Assembly (NCBI RefSeq): GCF_030814655.1
Contig: NZ_JAUSVK010000001.1
Span: forward strand, 6,517,001-6,581,000
DNA length: 64,000 bases
Reading direction: 5' to 3'
From: Labrys monachus
GTDB taxonomy: Bacteria > Pseudomonadota > Alphaproteobacteria > Rhizobiales > Labraceae
Made by a program: the position numbers and the translations under genes. The notes under the pieces are model-generated. The model was not told where the DNA came from. It saw only the letters and a list, made by a program, of their open reading frames with translations, and ran no database searches. Shown here piece by piece: positions 44,530 through 53,190 of the stretch (positions are counted from its first letter, which is position 1; every line of letters starts with the position of its first letter).

Positions 44530-46305
44530 ATGCGCAGATGGCCTTTGCTGACGATCCTCCTGGCCGCCGCTGGCGGCATCGCGTCGCCGGCCCGGGCGGT
44601 GGACTGGAACGGCTGCCAGTCGCCGACGGCGGCCATCTCCATCGCGGCCTGCACGGACATCATCGCGTCGGACGGCCAGAGCCAGAGGGAAAAGGCGGCC
44701 GCCTACCGGAACCGGGGTCTCGCCTATGACGGGGAGGGCGATCATGAACGGGCGATCGCCGACTATACCAGCTCGATCCAGCTCAAGCCGGACTTTGCCG
44801 ACGCCTATAACAGCCGCGGCTACGCCTATAGCGAGAAGGGCGATCTCGACAACGCCATCGCCGACTACACCCAGGCGATCGGCTATAAGCCGGACCTCAT
44901 CCTGGCGCTCGACAATCGCGGGCTCGCCTATGAGAGCCGGGGGCTGCACGACCTCGCCATCGCCGACTACACCAAGGCGATCGGCTACCAGCCCGGCAAC
45001 GCCTGGATCTACGATTATCGCGGCACGGCCTATGACAACAAGGGCGCGCATGACCGCGCCATCGCCGACTACACCAAGGCGATCAAGCTCGATCCGAAAT
45101 TCGCCGTCGCCTATAACGACCGCAGCCTCGTCTACGAGGCCAAAGGCGAGCACGACAAGGCCCTCGCCGACCTGAACATGGCCATCGCCCTCAAGCCCGA
45201 CTATCACGACGCCTATATGCAGCGCGGCATGATCAGCGTGAACAAAGGCAGTTTCGAGCAGGGCGCCTTCGACTACGGCAAGGCGGCCGAGCTCAGGCCG
45301 GCCGATCCCTATCCCTACAAGGGACGGGGCGATGCCTATTACGACATGAAGCTCTACGCGAAGGCGGTCGAGGATTTCAGCAAGGCGCTCGAACTCAAGC
45401 CCGATTACGCCTATGCCGCCTATGACCGCGGCCTCGCCTATGCGGCCCTCGGGCTCAAGGACAAGGCCCTCCAGGACATGCGGATGGCGGCGCGGCTGAT
45501 CCCGGCGGGCGATGCGTTCAATGCCTATGCCCTCACCGAAATCGCCAAGCTCGAGGCTGCGCCGGCCGCCGTGCCGGCTGCACCGGCCCCCGTGCCGCAG
45601 GATGGCACCCGCGTCGCGCTGGTCATCGGCAATTCGTCCTATCGCTCCGTCGGCCTCCTGCCCAATCCCGCCAAGGATGCCGAGCTCGTCGGCGCGGCGC
45701 TGCGCAATGCCGGCGTCGGCGACGTCACCGTCGTGCACGACCTCGACCATGACGGCATGATCGCCGCGCTCAGGGCCTTTGCCAGGAAGGCGGACCAGGC
45801 CGATTGGGCGATGATCTATTATGCCGGCCACGGCATGGAGATGGACGGCAAGAACTACCTGATCCCGGTCGATGCCAGGCTGGAATCCGACCGCGACGTC
45901 GCCGACGAGACGGTGTCGCTCGACCGGATGATGAGCGCCATCGAAGGCGCCCACAGGCTGAAGCTCGTGGTCCTCGACGCCTGCCGCAACAATCCCTTCG
46001 CCTCGCAGATGAAGATGACGAGTGCCGCCCGCGCGATCGACCGCGGCCTGTCCCGCGTCGAGCCGGCCAGCGCGACCCTGGTGGTCTACGCGGCCAAGGA
46101 AGGCACGACGGCGCAGGACGGCAACCGCGGCGACAGCCCCTTCGCCCTCGCTTTCGCCAAGCGCATCGTCGAGCCGGGCGTCGAGATCAACAAGGTGTTC
46201 CGCTTCGTGACGCGCGACGTGCTCTCGGACACCGGAAACCAGCAGGAGCCCTTCGTCTACGGCTCGCTGCCGCCCGACGACTTCATCTTCGTGCCGGCGA
46301 AGTGA
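44530..46305 (+). CDS. Secreted TPR-repeat protein with caspase-like protease domain
   Basis: The protein has 591 residues with a signal peptide ending ASPARA. Residues ~55-340 are about eight tetratricopeptide repeats with recurrent DYTKAI and LKPDFADAYNSRG patterns. After an alanine/proline linker, a peptidase C14 (caspase/metacaspase) domain runs from about 365 (RVALVIGNSSYRSVGLLPNP). The catalytic pair is His434 in IYYAGHGMEM and Cys485 in VLDACRNNPF. So it is probably an active cysteine peptidase exported to the periplasm. Prokaryotic caspase homologues take part in stress, death or signalling, but the role of this type is unknown. Confidence 0.88.
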   Translation: MRRWPLLTILLAAAGGIASPARAVDWNGCQSPTAAISIAACTDIIASDGQSQREKAAAYRNRGLAYDGEGDHERAIADYTSSIQLKPDFADAYNSRGYAYSEKGDLDNAIADYTQAIGYKPDLILALDNRGLAYESRGLHDLAIADYTKAIGYQPGNAWIYDYRGTAYDNKGAHDRAIADYTKAIKLDPKFAVAYNDRSLVYEAKGEHDKALADLNMAIALKPDYHDAYMQRGMISVNKGSFEQGAFDYGKAAELRPADPYPYKGRGDAYYDMKLYAKAVEDFSKALELKPDYAYAAYDRGLAYAALGLKDKALQDMRMAARLIPAGDAFNAYALTEIAKLEAAPAAVPAAPAPVPQDGTRVALVIGNSSYRSVGLLPNPAKDAELVGAALRNAGVGDVTVVHDLDHDGMIAALRAFARKADQADWAMIYYAGHGMEMDGKNYLIPVDARLESDRDVADETVSLDRMMSAIEGAHRLKLVVLDACRNNPFASQMKMTSAARAIDRGLSRVEPASATLVVYAAKEGTTAQDGNRGDSPFALAFAKRIVEPGVEINKVFRFVTRDVLSDTGNQQEPFVYGSLPPDDFIFVPAK

Positions 46306-46489
46306 GGCGCCGCCCCGCGCGCATGCCGGGATGGAGCACGGACGGAATACCATACTATTTCTGTATTGAATTGGATTACCCGAAGATGCAGTGATGAATG
46401 ACGGGCTGCAGCGTTGCGCCGTCCGCTTCCCGACTGCTTCAGCAATTTTGGGGCCGCCGCGGGCCCCGCCAATCCATACGGAGATCGCC

Positions 46490-47812
46490 ATGGCTCAGTC
46501 CCGCCAGCTCAGGCTCGGCGCCTTCATGCGGCCGGCCAGCATCCATACCGGCGCCTGGCGCTATCCGGGCGCCTGGCCCGATGCGAATTTCAATTTTCCG
46601 CGCCTGCGCCGGCTCGCCCAGACGCTGGAGCGCGCGCGCTTCGACGCCTTCTTCATGGCGGATCACCTCGCCGTGCTCAACATGCCCCTGGAGGCGCTCA
46701 AGCGCAGCCATACCGCGACCTCCTTCGAGCCGTTCACGCTGCTGTCCGCCCTGGCGGGCGCCACCGAGCATATCGGCCTCGTCGCCACCGCCTCGACCAC
46801 CTTCGACGAGGCCTACCACATCGCCCGGCGCTTCGCCTCGCTCGACCATATCAGCGGTGGGCGCGCCGGCTGGAACGTCGTCACCACCTCCAATCCGGAC
46901 GCGGCGCTGAATTTCGGCCTCACCGATCACGTCGACCATGACGAGCGCTATCGCCGGGCCCGCGAATTCTACGACGTGGTGACCGGCCTGTGGGACAGCT
47001 GGGCCGACGACGCCTTCATCCGCGACGTCGAAAGCGGCATCTTCTTCGATCCAGCCAGGATGCATGTGCTCGATCACAAGGGCGAGCACCTCTCGGTGCG
47101 CGGCCCGCTCAACATCGCCCGCCCGGTGCAGGGTTGGCCGGTGATCGTACAGGCCGGCTCGTCCGAAGCCGGGCGCCAGCTCGCGGCCGAGACGGCGGAG
47201 GCGGTGTTCACCGCGCCGGCGACGCTGGCGGACGGCCGGCGCTTCTATGCCGACGTCAAGGGGCGGATGGAAAAGCTCGGCCGCGACCGCGACCATATGA
47301 AGATCCTGCCGGCCTGTTTCGTCGTGGTCGGCGACACCCTCGAAGAGGCGAAGGCCAAGCGCGCCAGGCTCGACAGCCTCGTCCATTACGACAGCGCCAT
47401 CGCCTCGCTCTCGGTCGCGCTCGGCCACGACGCCTCCCGCTTCGATCCCGACGGCCCCCTGCCGCCGGTGCCGGAGACCAACCAGAGCAAGAGCGGGCGC
47501 GAGCGGGCGATCCAGCTCGCCGAGCGCGAGGGCCTCACGGTGCGCCAGCTCGCCCAGCGCCTCGGCGGCTATGCCGGGCTGGCGATCGTCGGAACGCCGG
47601 CCAGCATCGCCGACACCATGGAGGAATGGCTGTTCACCGAGGGGTCCGACGGGTTCAACATCATGTTCCCCTACCTTCCCGGCGGCCTCGACGACTTCGC
47701 CGAGAAGGTGGTGCCCGTCCTGCAGGACCGCGGCCTGTTCCGGCGGGACTATGAGGGCACGACCCTGCGCGAGAATCTCGGCCTGCCCCGCCCGGCGAAC
47801 CGGTTCTTCTGA
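46490..47812 (+). CDS. FMN-dependent monooxygenase, NtaA/SnaA/DszA family
   Basis: The protein has 440 residues with a luciferase-like TIM barrel. Family marks: FDAFFMADHLAV, GLVATASTTFDEAYHIARRF, GRAGWNVVTTSNPDAALNFG and the FMN-site run WPVIVQAGSSEAGRQLAAET. Related enzymes oxidise nitrilotriacetate, dibenzothiophene sulfone, pristinamycin or dimethyl sulfide with reduced FMN from a separate reductase, not encoded here. The substrate is unknown. It converges on an aldo/keto reductase gene. Confidence 0.88.
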   Translation: MAQSRQLRLGAFMRPASIHTGAWRYPGAWPDANFNFPRLRRLAQTLERARFDAFFMADHLAVLNMPLEALKRSHTATSFEPFTLLSALAGATEHIGLVATASTTFDEAYHIARRFASLDHISGGRAGWNVVTTSNPDAALNFGLTDHVDHDERYRRAREFYDVVTGLWDSWADDAFIRDVESGIFFDPARMHVLDHKGEHLSVRGPLNIARPVQGWPVIVQAGSSEAGRQLAAETAEAVFTAPATLADGRRFYADVKGRMEKLGRDRDHMKILPACFVVVGDTLEEAKAKRARLDSLVHYDSAIASLSVALGHDASRFDPDGPLPPVPETNQSKSGRERAIQLAEREGLTVRQLAQRLGGYAGLAIVGTPASIADTMEEWLFTEGSDGFNIMFPYLPGGLDDFAEKVVPVLQDRGLFRRDYEGTTLRENLGLPRPANRFF

Positions 47813-47856
47813 GGAAAGCTCTGCGAAGGGAGGCGTATACAAGAAATGGCGCAATT

Positions 47857-47879
47857 CCTTCTCCCGAACCGGGAGAAGG
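47857..47879. terminator. Perfect hairpin between convergent genes
   Basis: CCTTCTCCCG and CGGGAGAAGG are 10-bp arms around AAC, in the 103-bp gap between the convergent monooxygenase and aldo/keto reductase genes. It could terminate both. The same CCTTCTCCCG sequence recurs in the palindromic element at 51198, so it may instead be a repeat. Confidence 0.5.
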
Positions 47880-47915
47880 AGCCGTAACGTCTATGCCGGC
47901 GGTTGAGCCGGCCGC

Positions 47916-48740
47916 TCAGCCGAACACCTCCGGATCGGGGCCGATGCGGCCGTCCGGGCGGTCGAGCTTGTCGATGGCGGCGATGTCCTCCTCGGAAAGC
48001 CTGAAGTCGAACAGGTCGAAGTTCTCGACGATGCGCGCCGGCGTGACCGACTTCGGAATGGCGATCAGGCCGAGGTCGAGATGCCAGCGCAGGATGACCT
48101 GGGCGGCCGTCTTGCCGTATTTCCGGCCGATGGCGGCGAGCTGCGGGTCGTCGATCAGGCTGCCCTGGCCGAGCGGGCTCCAGGATTCCGTCGCGATGCC
48201 GGCCTTGGCGTGATAGGCGCGCAGCGCCTTCTGCTGGAAGCGGGGGTGGAGCTCGATCTGGTTGACGCTCGGCATCACGCCGGTCTCGTCGCGCAGGCGT
48301 TCGAGATTGGGCACGGTGAAGTTGGAGACGCCGATCGAGGCGATGCGGCCCTCGTCCCGCAGCTTGACGAACGCCTTCCAGGTGTCGAGATAGGCGCCGC
48401 GGTGCACGGCCTGCCAGTGGATGAGGTAGAGGTCGAGCTTCTCGATGCGGAGCAGCTTCATGCTGGCGTCGAAGGCGCGCAGGGTGGACTCGTAGCCCTG
48501 GTCCGGATTGGCCAGCTTGGTGGTGATGAAAAGCGCGTCGCGCCCGACGGGCGAGGCGGCGATGGCATCGCCCACGCCCTCTTCGTTGCGATAGGCGGCT
48601 GCGGTGTCGATCAGGCGGTAGCCGGCATCGATCGCCGCGGTCACGGCGGCGGCCGCGCCGGCATTCGGCACCTGCCAGACGCCGAAGCCGAGCTGCGGGA
48701 TTTCATAGCCGTCATTGAGGCGGATGACAGGGCTGTTCAT
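47916..48740 (-). CDS. Aldo/keto reductase, DkgA/DkgB type
   Basis: The protein has 274 residues. NADPH-dependent aldo/keto reductase signatures: RLIDTAAAYRNEEGVGDAIA carries the active-site Asp and Tyr, LYLIHWQAVH the His, and ISPLG-region reads SWSPLGQGSLIDD; IPKSVTPARIVENFDLFDF is the cofactor motif. It reduces aldehydes, ketones or diketogulonate-like sugars. The ATG at 48740 matches the family start. It lies 114 bp from a second, unrelated-subfamily reductase on the same strand. Confidence 0.9.
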   Translation of the reverse strand: MNSPVIRLNDGYEIPQLGFGVWQVPNAGAAAAVTAAIDAGYRLIDTAAAYRNEEGVGDAIAASPVGRDALFITTKLANPDQGYESTLRAFDASMKLLRIEKLDLYLIHWQAVHRGAYLDTWKAFVKLRDEGRIASIGVSNFTVPNLERLRDETGVMPSVNQIELHPRFQQKALRAYHAKAGIATESWSPLGQGSLIDDPQLAAIGRKYGKTAAQVILRWHLDLGLIAIPKSVTPARIVENFDLFDFRLSEEDIAAIDKLDRPDGRIGPDPEVFG

Positions 48741-48854
48741 CGCATATCTCCAGATTTGCAAGGGGTTTCGTCGTCGCCGCGAACGTGCGATGCCGCGATC
48801 GGCAGGCCCGCGGCGATGGTCTTCGTGTCGGCTCCATCGGGTGCGCCGCCGGGC

Positions 48855-49835
48855 TTACTGGAAGCCGACGACCGGGTGCGGGACATAGGGAGCCTCGAGT
48901 TCGGCGATCTCGTCGGCGGTGAGCCACAGCGCCAGGGCGGCGGCGGCATCGGTGAGATGCTGCGGCTTCGAGGCGCCGACGATCGGCGCGGTGATCGCGC
49001 TCTTCTGCAGGAGCCAGGCCAGCGCCACCTGGGCGCGCGGGACGCCGCGCTTCCCGGCGACGGCGGCGACCGCCTCGACGATCCTGCGGTCCGAATCGAG
49101 CCCGTGCTCGTAGAGGACCTCGCCGAACCTGTCGCTCTGCTGGCGTTCCGTGGTCTCGTTCCAGTCGCGCGTCAGCCGCCCGCGGGCGAGCGGGCTCCAG
49201 GGAATCACGCCGATGCCCTGGTCCTCGCACAGCGGCAGCATCTCGCGCTCCTCCTCGCGATGGAGCAGGTTAACGTGGTTCTGCATGCTGACGAATTCCG
49301 TCCAGCCGTTGAGGCGCGAGACATAGAGGGCCTTCGAGAACTGCCAGGCATACATCGAGGACGCGCCGATATAGCGCGCCTTGCCCGCCTTCACGACGTC
49401 GTGCAGCGCCTCGAGCGTCTCCTCGATCGGCGTCGCCGGATCCCAGCGATGGATCTGGTAGAGATCGACATAGTCGGTGCCGAGCCGGCGCAGGCTGTTG
49501 TCGATCTCGCCGAGGATGGCGCGGCGCGACAGGCCGGCGCCGTTGGGGCCCGGCCGCATGCGGGAATTGACCTTGGTGGCGAGCACGATGTCCTCGCGCC
49601 GGGAGAAATCCCGGATGGCGCGGCCGACGATCTCCTCGGAGGAACCGTCCGAATAGACATTCGCGGTGTCGAGAAAATTGATGCCGAGCTCGATCGCCTG
49701 GCGCAGCAGCGGACGGCTCTCTTCTTCGGGCAGCGTCCAGGTGTGGTTGCCGCGGTCGGGCTCGCCATAGGTCATGCAGCCGAGGCAGATGCGGGAGACT
49801 TCGAGGCCGGTCGACCCGAGCTTGACGTAATCCAT
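48855..49835 (-). CDS. Aldo/keto reductase, Tas/YajO-like
   Basis: The protein has 326 residues. It begins MDYVKLGSTGLEVSRICLGC, typical of the AKR potassium-channel-beta/Tas group. The catalytic Asp-Tyr pair lies in FLDTANVYSDGSSEE, Lys in ATKVNSRM and His in LYQIHRWDP; the cofactor-binding tail is APIVGASKPQHLTDA. The physiological substrate is unknown. It is transcribed upstream of the first reductase and may be cotranscribed. Confidence 0.9.
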   Translation of the reverse strand: MDYVKLGSTGLEVSRICLGCMTYGEPDRGNHTWTLPEEESRPLLRQAIELGINFLDTANVYSDGSSEEIVGRAIRDFSRREDIVLATKVNSRMRPGPNGAGLSRRAILGEIDNSLRRLGTDYVDLYQIHRWDPATPIEETLEALHDVVKAGKARYIGASSMYAWQFSKALYVSRLNGWTEFVSMQNHVNLLHREEEREMLPLCEDQGIGVIPWSPLARGRLTRDWNETTERQQSDRFGEVLYEHGLDSDRRIVEAVAAVAGKRGVPRAQVALAWLLQKSAITAPIVGASKPQHLTDAAAALALWLTADEIAELEAPYVPHPVVGFQ

Positions 49836-49975
49836 TGATGAACTCCGGAATGAAATGGACTGAAAATGCGGCAGCGACAGCTACCACCGGCGGGGCAATG
49901 TGTTAATTCACGCAATCGTTCACGGGCCGTGAAGCGGAACGTCGCCCGCTGCCCGACGAGGCTCGCCGGGCGGTG

Positions 49976-50058
49976 TGCCGGTCCCCCGACCGGCACGCAA
50001 GCGCGGCGCTCGCGGAAAAAGGCGGGTCAGGGGACCCGCCCACCGGTCCTCCGACCGG
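49976..50058. repeat. Hairpin repeat B, three tandem tetraloop hairpins
   Basis: Three perfect stems follow one another: TGCCGGTC/GACCGGCA (49976-49995), GGCGGGTC/GACCCGCC (50021-50040) and CCGGTC/GACCGG (50043-50058), each with a 4-base loop. The latter two match the element between ccmB and ccmC. They lie just beyond the exported methyltransferase stop codon. Confidence 0.65.
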
Positions 50059-50071
50059 CACCGCGCAGGCG

Positions 50072-50920
50072 TCAGCCAGCCGGCTTCTGGAACTTCAGCA
50101 CGAAACGGTCGCTTTCGCCGATCGCCTCGTATCGCGCGTGGTCCTTGTCCTTCAACCGATAGGTCGGCGGCAGGGTCCACACGCCGGCCGGATAGTCCTT
50201 GGTGTCCTTGGGGTTGGCATTGACCTCGGAACTGCCGACGAGCCTGAACCCCGCGGCCTCGGCGAAGCCGACCGCCACGTCCTGGCGCACATAGCCGGAC
50301 TTGGCGAGCGGGTCCTGCGGCTGGTCGGGCCTGCCGCGATGCTCCTCGACGCCGAGGATGCCGCCGGGCTTGAGGGCCTTGTAGAAGGCGGCGAAGGCCT
50401 CCTTCGTCTCGCCGGCGGCCATCCAGTTGTGGATGTTGCGGAAGGTCAGCACGAAGTCGGCACTGCCGGGCGGGGCGATGGCGTGCTTGTCGGCGGCGAA
50501 TTCGGTGACCTCGACCCTGCCGTAATCGGCGGGATCGGCCGTGAGCTTGGCGGCCAGCGCGGCATTGTCCTTGCGGGTTTCTTCGGACGTCGAGGCTTTC
50601 TCGCCATTGGCGGCGATGTAGCGGCCATGGGCCTTCAGATAGGGTGCCAGGATCTCGGTCCAATAGCCGCCGCTGCCGGGCAGGATCTCGACGACGGTGC
50701 TGTCGGGCCGGACGCCGAAGAAGGTCAGCAGCTCGGCGGGATGGCGGTATTTGTCGCGTACGCTGTTGGCCGGCGAGCGCTGCGGTCCCTTGATCAGGGC
50801 CTCGAGCGCCGGATCGACGGCCTGGGCCCGGGCGGCCGGCATGCCGATGGCAAGGCCGAGGGCGGCGAGGGCCGCCAGGCCGGCACGGCGGGAAAACGAC
50901 CGCGATGGCGTCAAATGCAT
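50072..50920 (-). CDS. Exported class I SAM-dependent methyltransferase-like protein
   Basis: The protein has 282 residues; the ATG at 50920 has AAGGAA eight bases upstream. The N terminus is a Tat- or Sec-type signal (SFSRRAGLAALAALG, cut near ARAQ). The rest is a Rossmann methyltransferase fold: VVEILPGSGGYWTEILAPYL is the SAM motif, DFVLTFRNIHNW motif post-I/II, and LKPGGILGVEEHRG the fourth strand. Why a SAM-dependent enzyme should be exported is unclear, since SAM is cytosolic. Similar secreted proteins are widespread but uncharacterised. Confidence 0.85.
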   Translation of the reverse strand: MHLTPSRSFSRRAGLAALAALGLAIGMPAARAQAVDPALEALIKGPQRSPANSVRDKYRHPAELLTFFGVRPDSTVVEILPGSGGYWTEILAPYLKAHGRYIAANGEKASTSEETRKDNAALAAKLTADPADYGRVEVTEFAADKHAIAPPGSADFVLTFRNIHNWMAAGETKEAFAAFYKALKPGGILGVEEHRGRPDQPQDPLAKSGYVRQDVAVGFAEAAGFRLVGSSEVNANPKDTKDYPAGVWTLPPTYRLKDKDHARYEAIGESDRFVLKFQKPAG

Positions 50921-51112
50921 GAAGCAATTCCTTTGCATGAAAGCTCGCCCGCACGGGCCGCAGCCGGTATGGCTGCCGATAGTCCATAAAATCAGTCGAA
51001 AATGCTATGCGTCAAGGGCCTGTCAGGGCATCGGATGACCGGACCTGGGGATGCGCCTCAACGGCTTCCTGGCCGGGACCTGCACGCCGGCAGCATAATC
51101 CCCGGGACCGCA

Positions 51113-51427
51113 GGCTTCCAGCCTGCCCTTGGAACCTCGACGCTTCAGGAAGATGCAGGCTGGAAGCCCATAGGCGCTAACGTAACGGAAATACCCGCCT
51201 TCTCCCGGTTCGGGACACCGCATTTCCTTTGGAAATGCTTGGGGTCCCGGCAGGGGGATGAGGGTCTAAACGTCAACGCAGATAGCTCAATAGTCGCGCT
51301 GGAATTGCACAAGTCCAGACCCTCAACCGCCGCTTCGCGCCACCCCCAGCATTTCCGCAGGAAATGCGAAGTCCCGCATGGGAGAAGGAAAATCGTGCTA
51401 TTGTCGGCAAAGTTAGCGCATATGGGC
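51113..51427. repeat. Long palindromic intergenic element (~260 bp) with satellite hairpin
   Basis: Four arm pairs nest around an axis at about 51,293: GCCCATAGGCGCTAAC (51166) with GTTAGCGCATATGGGC (51412); CCTTCTCCCGGTTCGGGAC (51198) with GTCCCGCATGGGAGAAGG (51371); GCATTTCC...GGAAATGC at 51220 with the same at 51349; and TGAGGGTCT (51259) with AGACCCTCA (51317). A separate 14-bp perfect inverted repeat, GGCTTCCAGCCTGC (51113) with GCAGGCTGGAAGCC (51155), lies at the left. It fills the 602-bp gap between the methyltransferase and ROK kinase genes. No open frame in it looks coding. Confidence 0.75.
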
Positions 51428-51522
51428 GAGACGCCCGCGGTCCCAGCGGGGCAGTCCCGGTTGCGATCGCTTCGCCCGTGACCCTGGTCCTCTTGCTCAA
51501 GGGCGGCCCCTGACGGCGTGCA

Positions 51523-52482
51523 TCACGCCTGCGCCCGGCGTCGTTCGTCGAACAGGATGAGCGCCGCCGCGCCGACGAGCCCGGCATTGTCGCCGAGCCC
51601 GGCCCTGACCACGCGGACGTCGCGGAACGAGGGCATGGCGGTTTCTTCGATCACCCTGTGGATGCGCGCCTGCATGAGATCGAGGCCGTTGGAGACGCCG
51701 CCGCCGATGATCACGCGCTCGGGGCTGTAGAGATGGATCAGGCTGGTGATGCCCTCGCCGAGATAGGCCGCCTCCTGGTCGAGCAGGCGCAGGGCCACGG
51801 CGTCGCCTTGCCGCGCCGCTTCGACGACATGGCCGGCATGGGCGGGGTCCGTCGCCGCCATGGATGCGAGCAGGCTGTCCGGATGGTCGAGGACGGCCTG
51901 GCGCGCCCGCCGGTCGAGCGCCGTGCCCGCCGCGAAGGCTTCGAAGCAGCCGACGGCGCCGCAGGCGCAGCGCGGGCCGTCCGTCGCCATGCGGAAATGG
52001 CCGACATGGGCCGCCATGCCGCGCCGTCCATGCAGGAGACGCCCATCCGAGACGACGCCGCCGCCGATGCCGGTGGAGACGGTGATGTAGAGCAGGTGGT
52101 CGAGCCCCCTGCCAGCACCGAAGCGCCATTCGCCATAGGCGGCGGCGATGGCGTCGCCCTCGACCACGACCGGCAGGCCGAGATCGGCGGCCAGGCGGTC
52201 GCGCAGCGCAAAGCCTTCCCAGCGCGGCAAAGTCGGCACGTGGATGAAGGTGCCGGTGGCGCTGTCGAGCGGGCCGGGCGCGCAGACGCCGACCCCGGCG
52301 AGCGTCGCGGTATCGGCGCCGATCTCGGCCATCAGCCGGGCGAACTGGGCGAGGATGGCGGGGGGCCCGCCGCCGACATCGGTGCGGGCCGAAGCGCGCC
52401 TGAGCACGGCGCCGTCCGCGTCGACGAGCGCGGCCCGCACCTGCGTGCCGCCGAGATCGATGCCGAGGGCGCGCCGCCGCAT
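51523..52482 (-). CDS. ROK family sugar kinase
   Basis: The protein has 319 residues. The ATP motif LGIDLGGTQVRAALVD is at the N terminus, the catalytic aspartate lies in VVEGDAIAAAYGEW, and the zinc-binding block is CACGAVGCFEA. STGIGGGVVSDGRLLHGRRG precedes it. It phosphorylates a hexose or N-acyl sugar. It ends the five-gene sugar operon and follows the epimerase by 3 bases. The pairing of a ROK kinase with an RPE-family epimerase recalls allose catabolism (AlsK/AlsE), but the sugar is not known. Confidence 0.88.
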   Translation of the reverse strand: MRRRALGIDLGGTQVRAALVDADGAVLRRASARTDVGGGPPAILAQFARLMAEIGADTATLAGVGVCAPGPLDSATGTFIHVPTLPRWEGFALRDRLAADLGLPVVVEGDAIAAAYGEWRFGAGRGLDHLLYITVSTGIGGGVVSDGRLLHGRRGMAAHVGHFRMATDGPRCACGAVGCFEAFAAGTALDRRARQAVLDHPDSLLASMAATDPAHAGHVVEAARQGDAVALRLLDQEAAYLGEGITSLIHLYSPERVIIGGGVSNGLDLMQARIHRVIEETAMPSFRDVRVVRAGLGDNAGLVGAAALILFDERRRAQA

Positions 52483-52485
52483 GGC

Positions 52486-53190
52486 TCAGGCCTCCCGTTC
52501 CAGCCCGTGCACCCAGGCCATGCGAGCGGCGAGGTCCGGCGCGCCGAAGGCGAGCGAGCCCATGACGATGGTCTCGGCACCGGCGCGGCGCAGGTCGGGC
52601 ACGGTATTCTCGCGAATGCCGCCGTCTGCGGCGAGGACGATGCGGCGCGGCGCCTGCCCGGCGAGCAGGCGCCGGGCTTCGCGCAGGCGCGCCGTCGCGC
52701 TGTCGTCGAGGCCGACGCCCTTGATGCCCATCCTGGTGCCGAGCAGCGTCAGCATGGCGAGGCGGTCGAGGAAGGGCGCCGCGGCGGCGACCGGCGTGTG
52801 CAGCTGCAGCACCATGCCGGCGGCGAGGCCCAGGCGCTCGATGGCGCCGAGCGCCTCGTCGGCATTGGCGTTCTCGGCATGGAGGCTGATCAAGTCGGCG
52901 CCCGCCTCGGCGAACTGTCCGATCTGGTCGATGAGGATGGCGTCGGCCGTCATCAGGTGGACATGCAGCGGCTTGGCAGTCTGCCTGCGCACCGCGGCGA
53001 CGAGATCGGGGAAATACAGCATGGATGGCGAGAAATGCCCGTCCGCCACGTCGATGTGGAAGATGTCGACATGCGGCTCGACGCGGGCGATGTCGTCGGC
53101 CAGACGGCCGAGATCGGCCGACCACAGCGAGAATTCGGCGAGGAGGCGGTCGGCGGGCAGGGTGTCCAGCCAGCCGGAAGGGGGCTTCAT
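52486..53190 (-). CDS. Ribulose-phosphate 3-epimerase family protein
   Basis: The protein has 234 residues and is a TIM barrel of the RPE family: DIFHIDVADGHFSPSMLYFP holds the metal His and Asp, KPLHVHLMTAD the next His-x-x-x block, and VLAADGGIRENTVPDLRRAG the phosphate loop (usually DGG). The first conserved block, normally SxLSADF, reads EFSLWSADLGRLAD. It probably epimerises a ketose phosphate at C3; AlsE (allulose 6-phosphate epimerase) belongs here. Its start overlaps the hydrolase stop (ATGA). Confidence 0.85.
   Translation of the reverse strand: MKPPSGWLDTLPADRLLAEFSLWSADLGRLADDIARVEPHVDIFHIDVADGHFSPSMLYFPDLVAAVRRQTAKPLHVHLMTADAILIDQIGQFAEAGADLISLHAENANADEALGAIERLGLAAGMVLQLHTPVAAAAPFLDRLAMLTLLGTRMGIKGVGLDDSATARLREARRLLAGQAPRRIVLAADGGIRENTVPDLRRAGAETIVMGSLAFGAPDLAARMAWVHGLEREA

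Noticed and set aside
51002-51481. 159-residue plus-strand frame in the gap after the exported methyltransferase
   Set aside because: The stretch is made of nested inverted repeats; the translation follows no family and is a by-product of the palindrome.
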